This document shows, one piece after another, positions 54,657 to 62,419 of a stretch of 64,000 nucleotides of DNA (position 1 is its first letter; every line of letters starts with the position of its first letter). Location: positions 55,103 through 119,102 of the forward strand of contig NZ_VAHO01000014.1 in NCBI RefSeq assembly GCF_005796225.1, read 5' to 3'. The notes under the pieces were generated by a model. It was given only the letters and a program-made list of their open reading frames with translations. It had not been told where the DNA came from and ran no database searches. This DNA is from Pseudarthrobacter sp. NamE5. GTDB lineage: Bacteria; Actinomycetota; Actinomycetes; Actinomycetales; Micrococcaceae. A program made the translations under genes and the position numbers.

Positions 54657-54821
54657 TCATGACTTGGCGCTGCGCACGGGGACGATTCTTTTGATGGCCA
54701 GGCCCAGGGCCAGGAGCGCGAACGCTGCAAGGGCGAACCAAAACATGTCGCCGGCGCCGGTCATGGCGAGCGTTCCCGAACCGGCTCCTGCTGCGGCTGG
54801 AACTGCTGGGTTGTTGTACAT
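54657..54821 (-). CDS. 54-aa LAXTG-type membrane micropeptide
   Basis: 54 residues, ATG 54821, starting six bases after the stop of the GT2 gene. A short Pro/Ala/Gly head (MYNNPAVPAAAGAGSG), then LAMTGAG, a sorting-like motif of the LAXTG class used by class E sortases, one TM (MFWFALAAFALLALGLA) and a basic tail (IKRIVPVRS). Order of motif-TM-basic tail is that of a sortase substrate, but there is no signal peptide and little mature protein. It may instead be a membrane partner of the glycosyltransferase. Tight spacing implies translational coupling. Confidence 0.7.
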   Translation of the reverse strand: MYNNPAVPAAAGAGSGTLAMTGAGDMFWFALAAFALLALGLAIKRIVPVRSAKS

Positions 54822-54827
54822 ATGTCT

Positions 54828-55877
54828 CTACCAGGCTTTCTTTTTGTTGAACATTGCATCTGCGTAGGCCTTCGCGTGGACTACCTGCAGGAACAGGTCG
54901 ATCACCATTTCGTACATGGTGGCGGCCGCGAGCATATACTTCCATCCCCGGAGCCTTACTGTTACCACTCGTTCGATCACGAAGACACCGGTCACGGCCA
55001 GCCAGAACGGCTGAATGTGCAGCCCTGCCCCCGTGCCCAGTGCAAACGCCACCGTGCCGACATAGGCGAACGTCACCAGGACACCGACCACGGACAGCGC
55101 CTGACGGCCCCAGTAAGGCCGGGTAACCTGCGTCCATCCATACTGCATGCAGTTCTCGACTGCTCCCCGCTTCCAGCGCAGGCGCTGCGCCCACAACTGC
55201 CGCCAGGTAGGCATGACCTCCGTGACCAGCGTGCAGTCCGCCGGTGACATGATCCTGTAGTTGAGCGTCAGCAGGGCAAAGGACAGCTCGTTGTCCTCAG
55301 TAAGAACGGATGTGTCATACACGCCTCCACGGCCATTACCTGGCGGCAAAGTCCCATCCAGCCTCGCCGCTTCAACATGGCGCAGCGTCCCCACTCGGAA
55401 CAGAGCCGCCGTCCCGGTGACCACCAGGCACTTGCCGTGCAGCCGCCTTACGTCCCTGGCGTACCGGGCGTACTCGTTGCGCTGCAAGTGGCCCACAAAC
55501 CCGCCACCCTCCGCTCCGCTGAACACTCCGCCGACTGCCCCCAACTCGGGATCGGCTTCCAGATGGCTCACGGAACGTTCGATGAAATCGGGGGAGAGCT
55601 GAGAGTCAGCGTCCTGCACCAGGATCATGTCCTCCGGAGCGCCCTGGAGCAACAAATTGGCCAGTACGAGGTTCAGGGCACCAGCCTTTTTATCGGTGTT
55701 GTCCACCGTTCGGATTACTTCAGCTCCGGCTGCTAAGGAAATCGCTTCAGTAGCGTCGGTGCAGTTATCGGCAACCACAATGACACGTTCAGGAGCCAGT
55801 GTCTGACCTGCAAGTGATCGCAGTGTGTCGCCTATGCCGACAGCCTCGTTATGGGCCGGAATGATAACGGTAATCAT
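54828..55877 (-). CDS. Family 2 membrane glycosyltransferase
   Basis: 349 residues. GT-A fold at the N-terminus: VIIPAHNEAVGIGDTLRSL, VVADNCTDAT, DAD metal motif in ILVQDADSQL, TEDNELSFAL and the QxxRW motif in QRLRWKRGA, as in processive synthases (cellulose, hyaluronan type). Two to three TMs follow near the C-terminus (VVGVLVTFAYVGTVAFALG, PFWLAVTGVFVI). The N-terminal TMs of full synthases are absent. It may build or extend an exopolysaccharide. An AT-rich ~200-base region upstream holds its promoter. Confidence 0.88.
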   Translation of the reverse strand: MITVIIPAHNEAVGIGDTLRSLAGQTLAPERVIVVADNCTDATEAISLAAGAEVIRTVDNTDKKAGALNLVLANLLLQGAPEDMILVQDADSQLSPDFIERSVSHLEADPELGAVGGVFSGAEGGGFVGHLQRNEYARYARDVRRLHGKCLVVTGTAALFRVGTLRHVEAARLDGTLPPGNGRGGVYDTSVLTEDNELSFALLTLNYRIMSPADCTLVTEVMPTWRQLWAQRLRWKRGAVENCMQYGWTQVTRPYWGRQALSVVGVLVTFAYVGTVAFALGTGAGLHIQPFWLAVTGVFVIERVVTVRLRGWKYMLAAATMYEMVIDLFLQVVHAKAYADAMFNKKKAW

Positions 55878-56081
55878 CGGCTAAACGTCCAATATGTAGC
55901 TTTGTATCGCAAAGAATAACGCATTGAATTCCCATGAGCGTTCTCGAATTTCCAGCTATAACTGTTTCATTTCAAACGCAAATGGATGCTAAAAACCTAA
56001 TAAAAAAACTACAATTGTTGATCAGGAAAAGCTCAAAGAAGCGCTGTCGGACGGTGAAGCGGCGCGGTAGGTGAGAAACAC
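55878..56081. other. AT-rich promoter region of the glycosyltransferase gene
   Basis: Unusually AT-rich for this genome (AACCTAATAAAAAAACTAC around 55990-56010). No gene-like frame. TTCTCGAA at 55941-55948 in CCCATGAGCGTTCTCGAA resembles CATTCTCGAG at 49293-49302 upstream of the GH26-like gene, both on the same relative strand. Confidence 0.5.
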
Positions 56082-56119
56082 GAGGGAGGGGCACGCGCTA
56101 CGGCGCTTGCCCCTCCCTC
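56082..56119. terminator. Hairpin terminator
   Basis: GAGGGAGGGGCA (56082-56093) pairs with TGCCCCTCCCTC (56108-56119), 12 bp perfect. It is downstream of the small gene at 56172-56330 (minus). Confidence 0.75.
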
Positions 56120-56171
56120 AGCTCGGATAAGACCAGAGACCTCACACGCACTTACCAGCGCGTACCGGTGG

Positions 56172-56330
56172 CTATGCCCTTTCCGGGGGTTTGGGAGGCC
56201 GGACAATGATGACGTTGTTGGTGCAGCGCACTGTTGAAGCAGTTTTGCTTTCAACCATGTCTTTAGGGATCCAGTAGCCGTCCACGATTTCGAAGCGGGA
56301 CGACAGGGGATGCTCGGGTGTCAGGGGCAT
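56172..56330 (-). CDS. 52-aa hypothetical protein
   Basis: ATG 56330 with CAAGGACC five bases upstream. Reads MPLTPEHPLSSRFEIV, then DGYWIPKDMVESKTASTV and ends VIIVRPPKPPERA. It sits between two hairpins (56082-56119 downstream, 56356-56390 upstream), as a single-gene unit would. No family recognised. Confidence 0.5.
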   Translation of the reverse strand: MPLTPEHPLSSRFEIVDGYWIPKDMVESKTASTVRCTNNVIIVRPPKPPERA

Positions 56331-56355
56331 TAAGGTCCTTGAAGGGCATGGGAGT

Positions 56356-56390
56356 GCCCGGCGGCAAGATTAGGTTTCCCGCCGCCGGGC
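56356..56390. terminator. Hairpin downstream of the repeat surface-protein gene
   Basis: GCCCGGCGGC (56356-56365) pairs with GCCGCCGGGC (56381-56390), 15-base loop. About 90 bases after the stop of the minus-strand gene 56478-57587. Confidence 0.6.
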
Positions 56391-56477
56391 TCACAATATG
56401 AAGAAGTTCAGCTCAAGAATTCGGCCCTACCGTGGTGTCGCTACCTTCGGAGGCAGGGCGGGAGTAAGAGGTGGGCG

Positions 56478-57587
56478 TCAGGAGACCCTGCGCTTGCGGA
56501 GCATTAGAAGCCCGGCGCCCAGCAGGAACAGGGCGAAGGGAACCAATGATGCGTTTAGGCCCGTGTTGGCCAGGGCACCACCGCGGTGGGTGGCAGCGCT
56601 GCGGTGAGTCGAATCCTGGGCAATCGCCCCGCCAACAGAGGTTGACCCGGCAGGGGCCACCGAGAAGTTGCTGGTAGCAGCCGTAACAGTAGTTCCGAGG
56701 CCCGCGGCCGCGTCACCGGTTCCGATGCTGACGTTGGCGTTGCCACTGTCGGTGCCGTTCCCACCACCGGTGCCGGGGTTGCCCGTATCGGAATCGACGG
56801 TGCCGCTGCCACCGGTGCCATTGTCCGGGCCATCAGTACCGGGGGTTCCATTACCCGGAGTCTCAACGCCGGTGTCTCCATTACCGGCCCCGATACCAAG
56901 GTCGACATCCAGGTCAATACCCGCATCAACACCGCCGGTACCACCCGTACCCAAATCCACACCGAGATCTACGCCAGCTTCCACCCCACCATCGGTGCCA
57001 CCGAGGTTCAGGTCAACAACTGCGTCCACAACCGTGTCGAGTCCGGCATTGGTGCCGTCCGTGCCAGCGCCACCAAGGTTCACATCAACAACTACATCCA
57101 CGAGAGAGGTAGTGCCGTTTCCGGTGGTACCGACAAGCACCTCGGCGTCCGTATCCACCAGGGACCCGGCGCCATTGGTGCCGTGAGTGTGGGGGAGGAT
57201 ATCAAGGTTCACTGCGGCATCAGCGAGGGAACCGGTGCCGTTTCCGGTGGTACCGACAAGCACCTCGGCGTCCGTATCCAGCAGGGACCCGGCGCCATTG
57301 GTGCCGTGGGTGTGGGGGAGGATATCAAGGTTCACTGCCGCATCAGCGAGGGAACCGGTGCCGTTTCCGGTGCCTGTGTGGGTGAGGACTTCGACGTCCG
57401 CTGCGGCGTCGGCCAGGGAGCCGGTGGCGGCGCCGGCGGTCTTGCCGATAGTCACGTTAGCGACTGCACCGACGAGGGTCTTGGTTTCGTTTGAAGTGTC
57501 CGCGGCGTTAGCGGCTGTACAGCCGAGGGCGAGGAGGCCCCCGGCAAAGAGGGTGCCAAGCAGCCCCCTGCGAAAATTGGAACTCAT
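56478..57587 (-). CDS. Repeat-rich surface protein with LAXTG anchor
   Basis: 369 residues; ATG 57587 with CAGGAGAC upstream. Signal peptide ends near ANAADT. Residues ~50-175 contain near-identical 41-residue units (GSLADAAVNLDILPHTHGTN, DTDAEVLVGTTGNGT), then degenerate Asp/Val/Gly repeats (DLGVDLGTGG) and a Gly/Thr/Asn-rich stalk. C-terminus: ALANTG, TM (LVPFALFLLGAGLLML), RKRR. LANTG fits the class E sortase signal. The DNA repeats (123 bp) may allow length change. No enzymatic domain. Confidence 0.82.
   Translation of the reverse strand: MSSNFRRGLLGTLFAGGLLALGCTAANAADTSNETKTLVGAVANVTIGKTAGAATGSLADAAADVEVLTHTGTGNGTGSLADAAVNLDILPHTHGTNGAGSLLDTDAEVLVGTTGNGTGSLADAAVNLDILPHTHGTNGAGSLVDTDAEVLVGTTGNGTTSLVDVVVDVNLGGAGTDGTNAGLDTVVDAVVDLNLGGTDGGVEAGVDLGVDLGTGGTGGVDAGIDLDVDLGIGAGNGDTGVETPGNGTPGTDGPDNGTGGSGTVDSDTGNPGTGGGNGTDSGNANVSIGTGDAAAGLGTTVTAATSNFSVAPAGSTSVGGAIAQDSTHRSAATHRGGALANTGLNASLVPFALFLLGAGLLMLRKRRVS
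57112..57400 (-). repeat. Tandem 123-bp repeats in the surface-protein gene
   Basis: GTGCCGTTTCCGG starts at 57112, 57235 and 57358, exactly 123 bases (41 codons) apart. Units 1 and 2 are near-identical over their full length; the third is partial. Frame is preserved, so unit gain or loss changes protein length only. Confidence 0.9.
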
Positions 57588-57676
57588 GATTGATGTCTCC
57601 TGAAAGTTTGAGGTAGGGCGCGCATGTGGTCGCCCTAATGACCCAGTGCTGCCAAGAAAAGGCAGAAGGACCTCAA

Positions 57677-58645
57677 TTAGTCAGGAGAAGAACCCGGGTC
57701 AAAAGACACCGGTGAAGGAGCATGCTGTGAATACTCCCCGGCCCGTACAGGCCCGGAATAAGAAAGGTAGAAGTTAAAGGAGCTCAGCCAAGCGACCGAA
57801 GCAGAAAACCCGGCCGACGACGCACCGCTGCCAGCACCGGAGCCAGGAGCTGCGGGGACGCGGGCCAGGCCGGAAGAAGGATCAGATGCTTCAAGCCGCT
57901 CATCGTCGACGAGAGAAGCTGAGCCAGGTGTCACAGGGACAGAAGCCCCCGATGCGCCAGCCGCGCCGCTGGCGCTACTGAGTGCAGGGACCGGCCTTGA
58001 ACCCAAGGACGGGCTTTTTGAGGACTGGTTCGGATCCGCTGAAACCAGGTCTCCACGCTCAGATGGAAACTGAACGGTCTCAGCTCCTTTCTCGTCCCCA
58101 AAGCCCGGAACGAGCACAGAAACAGACTCCTCGTCAAAGGCTGCTTCAAAGACGGCAGGAACCGTAACGGTCAGGGGCGTTGCCCCTGTCACCAAATCCG
58201 ATACCGGCTCCAGAACAGGATCAAGCGCCGGAACGGTTTCGGTAACGGGCGGAACAACCACTTCCACAACAGCCGAAGCCGCTCCGTCTGCAATCTCTGC
58301 TATCGGCGCTGCGATGACAGTGATAGTGCCGGCGGGAACATGGTGCTGCACTACCGGCACTGAAGCGATGACGCCGTCCGCCAGCCCAGCGGCTGAACCG
58401 ACTACAGGCTGGAGCAATCCTGCGGGCTGACCGGCTGGAGGCGTTGAAGGAACTGCCGGAGCAGTAGTCAGCAGCTTCTCAGAAACCGAGGACACGGAGC
58501 TGGATACTCCACCCAGAACGGAAGAAGTCTCCGGGAGCACATCGGCGGAGGCCGCGGTAGAAGAAAGCGTAAACCACGAGAGCGTAGCCGCTCCAGCAAG
58601 GAAAACGGGCCGCAGGGTACGCCAAGGAGAACGAGACCTAGCCAT
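57677..58645 (-). CDS. Secreted low-complexity protein, unknown function
   Basis: 322 residues from ATG 58645 (MARSRSPWRTLRP). A signal peptide ends near TAASADV. The mature part is rich in Val, Ala, Pro and Ser (PVVGSAAGLADGVIASVPVV; VVEVVVPPVTETVPALDPVL), with no cysteines and no sorting signal. No domain recognised. It lies 89 bases upstream of the LAXTG repeat-protein gene in the same direction and may share its transcript. Confidence 0.7.
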   Translation of the reverse strand: MARSRSPWRTLRPVFLAGAATLSWFTLSSTAASADVLPETSSVLGGVSSSVSSVSEKLLTTAPAVPSTPPAGQPAGLLQPVVGSAAGLADGVIASVPVVQHHVPAGTITVIAAPIAEIADGAASAVVEVVVPPVTETVPALDPVLEPVSDLVTGATPLTVTVPAVFEAAFDEESVSVLVPGFGDEKGAETVQFPSERGDLVSADPNQSSKSPSLGSRPVPALSSASGAAGASGASVPVTPGSASLVDDERLEASDPSSGLARVPAAPGSGAGSGASSAGFSASVAWLSSFNFYLSYSGPVRAGEYSQHAPSPVSFDPGSSPD

Positions 58646-59013
58646 GCGTACCACCCCCCGGTGCAGTTCAGACGCCTGAAGAATAACCCAACCCACTGGA
58701 TTAAGTCCACAAGAGCTAAAACCATCCCTGTGCCCAGGGTCGAAGCGTGTCGTAAAAATGATCATCGGCATCCCGGCGGCCGCCGACCCTGGCCAAGCCA
58801 GTTCGGACAACGGAATTTTGGGCAGAATTGCCACGAACGTATGACGCGAAACACCCCCTTTTGCAGGCACTCCCCCGGCCATTTTCGTAAGCCAATGATG
58901 GATATTCCGTCATGCTAGCGACCGCTCACCACGCTACTGCCAGCGCCTGAGCGGCACCTGCGCGCCCGGTGCACGTTTCGGTAGATGGGAAACGCGCAGG
59001 TAGGCTCCAGTGG
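58646..59013. other. 368-base region without a gene
   Basis: No gene-like frame. It should hold the promoter for the secreted protein at 57677-58645 (minus) and for the small membrane protein after 59014 (plus). No clear repeats. Confidence 0.45.
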
Positions 59014-59364
59014 ATGGGGGAGAAATTGCTGCGCATGAAGCCGTCCGGATGGCTGGCGCTGAGCATGCTGTCCGCGTTCCTGCTGTTCTTGGTCTTCTTC
59101 CAGGGTGCTGCCGCCGGTGGGCTCGACGTCGCGGAGGCTTGCGCATTGCGCGCTGGCCAACCGTACGACCATGAGTACCGCAGGCTTCACAAGGACGAGC
59201 AGCTTCAGCTGTTCCCGCTGACCACCAAGTGCAACGCCGAGTACGACCTCGTTCCTCCGTGGACGAACCCGGCCCTGGCGGTCCTGGCTCTCCTGATGGT
59301 GGCCTGTTTCGCGATGGCGTTGGCCACCCTGTTCATACGTGTAAAGAGCAGGCTCCGCGGATGA
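59014..59364 (+). CDS. Small membrane protein, unknown function
   Basis: 116 residues from ATG 59014 (MGEKLLRMKPSGW); ATG 59035 (MKPSGW) is an alternative. Two TMs: LALSMLSAFLLFLVFFQGAA (~13-32) and NPALAVLALLMVACFAMAL near the C-terminus. The ~45-residue loop between them has two Cys and HEYRRLHKDEQLQLFP. No family recognised. Confidence 0.6.
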   Translation: MGEKLLRMKPSGWLALSMLSAFLLFLVFFQGAAAGGLDVAEACALRAGQPYDHEYRRLHKDEQLQLFPLTTKCNAEYDLVPPWTNPALAVLALLMVACFAMALATLFIRVKSRLRG

Positions 59365-59427
59365 CGCCCTAAAGGTTCCGTCGGACGAGCGACCCGACGT
59401 GATTGATGGTGGAAGCAGCTGCGGTGC

Positions 59428-59544
59428 TCACCATGTCCGGATCGCCTCCTTAGGCCACTGGTAAATGCTCGTCAGGATGCAGACTATGCCCACAGCGAGG
59501 ATCAGCACGCCCACGAGTGAGAGCAGCCCTGTAGAGGTCCTCAT
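59428..59544 (-). CDS. 38-aa membrane peptide (tentative)
   Basis: From ATG 59544: MRTSTGLLSLVGV, one TM (LVGVLILAVGIVCILTSI) and YQWPKEAIRTW. The frame is open further upstream but there it is not membrane-like. No clear ribosome-binding site. Could be a chance frame. Confidence 0.3.
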   Translation of the reverse strand: MRTSTGLLSLVGVLILAVGIVCILTSIYQWPKEAIRTW

Positions 59545-59785
59545 CGCTGCGGTACTGCTCCTGATTGGACCGCCCACCAAGGACCTCGAAGAGCACCCAG
59601 CCGATGGGCAGCATTCCAACCCGAGCAGAAAAGCTCTCATGCGCGGATCATGCATTCATCCCCCAAATCGATTGGCCTTCAGCGTATCTGTTGACGGCAG
59701 ATGCGGCCCGCGGCGACTACATGCCGGCACCCCTACGCATGCCTCCCGGGAATGACCATTCGCATCACAGATATAGGCTGGCAGG

Positions 59786-60460
59786 ATGACGTTGGGGGAT
59801 GCGGCGGAACCGCTTGTGCACATCAAAGACTTTCGGATGAATTTCGGGGACACCACGGTTATCAAGGGCTTGTCCTTCGATGTTCGGGCCGGGGAAACCT
59901 TCGGGGTCCCCGTTATCGAACGGGTCCGGGAAGACCACCAGTTTGCGGGCGCTGCTGGGCTCTACCAGCCCACCGCGGGCACACCGCATATCGGCGGGAA
60001 GGTTTTCGAACCGCGGGACGGCGCCCGGCTCGGGTACCTGCCCGAGGAGCGGGGTCTGTACAAGAAGGAAGCCGTGCTGGACGTGATGGTCTACTTCGGC
60101 CGGCTCAAAGGCCTGTCCAAGACGGAGACCCGCACGTGGTCCGTGGATTACCTGGAGCGGGTGGGCCTGGCGGACAAGGCCACGGTGCGGCTGGACAAGT
60201 TTTCCGGCGGCCAGCAGCAGAAGGTCCAGCTGGGCGTGACCATCATGAACGATCCGGAGCTGCTCATCCTGGATGAGCCAAGTCATAACGGACGCCGGCG
60301 GGCAGGCCGAGCTCGCTCCACAGGCAGGTGCCACCGAAGCAGCGCCTGCGGGAGCTGGTTGAGGGCGGCGTCGCGGTCCGGTCTTTCACAACCGCACGGG
60401 TCTCTTTGGAGGAGATTTTCATCCAGGTGTACGGCGAACAGCAGATGGCAGAGGTCTAGG
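59786..60460 (+). pseudogene. ABC transporter ATPase, broken (NatA-like)
   Basis: The start (LVHIKDFRMNFGDTTVIKGL), LYQPTAG, LGYLPEERGLYKK, signature LDKFSGGQQQKVQLG and Walker B LLILDEP are in one frame. The Walker A region SNGSGKTTSLRALLG is in the neighbouring frame (about 59900-59955), entered by a +1 and left by a -1 change. After LDEP about 80 residues, including the D-loop and switch His, are missing. The end, LRELVEGGVAVRSFTTARVS, EEIFIQVYG, is present in another frame up to TAG at 60458. Multiple lesions make it inactive. Confidence 0.8.
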
Positions 60461-60463
60461 ACG

Positions 60464-60649
60464 ATGGCACTTTCACAGCACAACCTGGGCACCGTCGCTG
60501 GGTTCGAGTTAATCATTGCCGAACTGTTCATCGTCGGGCTCCTGATCCTGCGCCTCGCCGTCCACCTCTTCCGGTACGGGTCCATTGAATACGGCAAGAA
60601 GCTTTCCATCGCCGGGACCTCTCGCCGCAATGAACTCGCTGCCAGGTGA
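60464..60649 (+). pseudogene. ABC permease remnant (NatB-like), internal deletion
   Basis: 61 residues. ATG 60464 opens with MALSQHNLGTVAGFEL, a permease-type N-terminus, and then directly joins one TM (IIAELFIVGLLILRLAVHLF) and a tail (YGSIEYGKKLSIAGTSRR) typical of the last helix of ABC-2 permeases. The ~300 residues normally between are gone. It follows the ATPase remnant by three bases. Confidence 0.65.
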
Positions 60650-61074
60650 GCCGCGTGAGGAAGGCGCCAAACTGGTCGGGGATTATCCGTACAGTCCGGG
60701 GCACCTGGGCCCTGTGGGCGATGGCGCTGGCATTTGCAGCAGGCATATTCTTCACGACCTTCTCACTGACCGGTGGGTCACATGGGGTGGAGATCGCCGT
60801 CCTGCTTGCTGCCGGAATCACAGGGGGCGCTCTTGTCCGGGCCCTGGTCCGCGAGAATCTGGTGGGAGTCCTTTTCGTGCTCGTCGTAGTGGCGGAGTGC
60901 GTGATCTTTTCCCAGCTTGCCAAGCCATGGTCCACCCTGTTTACGGTACTGATTCCAGGCAACGCCATTGGAGTGATGGTGGGGGCCATCGTTCGCGAAG
61001 CACTGCACGAGAGCCGGCCAAGGATGGCCCGGAACGTGCGTGTGGATGGGACAAGCGAAGCACGCGATGGCTGA
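60646..61074 (+). CDS. Integral membrane protein, unknown function
   Basis: 142 residues, GTG start overlapping the permease remnant stop. Four predicted TMs: WALWAMALAFAAGIFFTTFS, EIAVLLAAGITGGALVRAL, LVGVLFVLVVVAECVIFSQL and TVLIPGNAIGVMVGAIV. Basic N-terminus. Family not recognised. Its end overlaps the start of the next, frameshifted, gene by eight bases, so the two may have been one transcript. Confidence 0.65.
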   Translation: MSRVRKAPNWSGIIRTVRGTWALWAMALAFAAGIFFTTFSLTGGSHGVEIAVLLAAGITGGALVRALVRENLVGVLFVLVVVAECVIFSQLAKPWSTLFTVLIPGNAIGVMVGAIVREALHESRPRMARNVRVDGTSEARDG

Positions 61075-61455
61075 AGTCAGCCGCCGGAAGGTCGGAACCA
61101 TTGCCCGGATCCTGCTCGTTCTCACCTCGATGGCCCTGATCGGCTACGGGGTATGGCGCGCTGGCTGGCACATCTGGCTGCCACGTTGGACGGATCACGA
61201 AGAAGTCGGGATGGGTAACCGCTACATCTTCGCCGGCTGCGCGCTATCCCTCGCTGCCGCCGTCTGGTCCGGAGCACGGGACAACCGCCTTGGGTCACCA
61301 TCTGCGTCGGGCTGCCGGTCGCTCTCGTGGGCTGGGCGACGATGGATTCCCCGTACGACTCGAAGCGGCACCTCGCCGCCGTGGTGTCGTTCCCGCTTGC
61401 CCTGGCCGGAGTTGCCGAGGTCATCAGGGTGCGGGGCCACCGGCAAAGCGAATGA
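61067..61455 (+). pseudogene. Small membrane protein, single-base frameshift
   Basis: From ATG 61067 (MAEVSRRKVGTIARILLV) two TMs are read (ILLVLTSMALIGYGVW and YIFAGCALSLAAAVW) up to ARDNR at about 61290. The logical continuation, VTICVGLPVALVGWATMDS, KRHLAAVVSFPLALAGVAE, is in the next frame and stops at TGA 61453-61455. One base is missing near 61292. With it restored the product would have ~130 residues and four TMs. Confidence 0.6.
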
Positions 61456-62419
61456 GCAGTCCCGGGCAGGCTGGAGCAGCAGAGCGGCGGCCCGCGCGCC
61501 AGCAAGCGGGCGATGGCCGTTTCATAGCACCGATAACGGATATTCGGTTAATCTGACCTGGGCTCGCATAAGCTCGCACCGATTACTCTGAGCCTTCCAG
61601 GGCTGGGGTCAATTCGGGTTATCCACGGCCAACAATTGCAAGCCGTTGGGATAGCTCCCTGGCAGCAGTAGCGGTGGATAACCTATGAGGATTGTCCCCG
61701 CTGTGGGCGGGCGGGCTGGACTTCTCCTTTGAACGTCGTGATTAGCGTGTCAGCTTTGGGTGTAGGTCACCTGCACGATACGCAAGCGCTTCGGCGAAGG
61801 CTCTGCGGTAAGCCGGCTTAGACTGCTGAGTAGTGCACCGGGGTGCGGGAGTGGCGCTGGGGCCCGTCACAGCGCCATGTATTTCCGACGACTATCACCG
61901 GTCCGTCATCAGTCTTCCGTCGAGTCGTACGGCTTTACCCGCTTGGCTTCGACCTATTGGTGCTTGAAAGTGAGCAGGAGTGAGGCTGGTAGCGAAGGCC
62001 AGGTTTGCCGCCGGTGTCGGTGAGGGATCTCCTGCTGACGGTGCCCGGCACCTACTCCTTTCCATCAACTGCAGGACGTTTGAGGTGGACGGAGCACTAA
62101 GATGGGGGAATTTGCGCGACTGTAGGTGGCACATACTCTTTCTTGCGAGTTCCGCAGCGGGTGCAGTGGTGTGAGGCGGGCACTGCATATTTTTGTGATG
62201 CAAGCACACCGTACGTTAGGTATCCCTATTACTTGGATTGAGTACACCTAACTAGTGCTTACTACCTGAGCGAGCCGTAGTGTACAGGATACGGCAGTGT
62301 CGAGGCCGCTGAAATGCTGGGCCACGTGACTTGACAACCACCGTTGAGTGCTGACGGGTGTGCCAATGTTGGGGGTGGTGTCCCGTTGCGGGTATACGAA
62401 TCGTGCAACGAAGCAAGGG
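61456..62419. other. ~960-base region without a recognisable gene
   Basis: No frame on either strand resembles a known protein; longest frames are short and lack codon bias. Contains a 10-bp perfect inverted repeat GGTTATCCAC (61617-61626)/GTGGATAACC (61674-61683). Lower GC than core regions. Probably remnant or regulatory DNA. Confidence 0.5.
61617..61683. repeat. Inverted repeat resembling paired DnaA boxes
   Basis: GGTTATCCAC (61617-61626) and its exact complement GTGGATAACC (61674-61683) with 47 bases between. TTATCCACG and its mirror match the DnaA box TTATCCACA at 8 of 9 positions. Confidence 0.45.

Noticed and set aside
59900..59955. Programmed frameshifting as an explanation for Walker A in another frame
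   Set aside because: No slippery heptamer or downstream structure is evident, and two opposite shifts plus later deletions fit decay or sequence error better.
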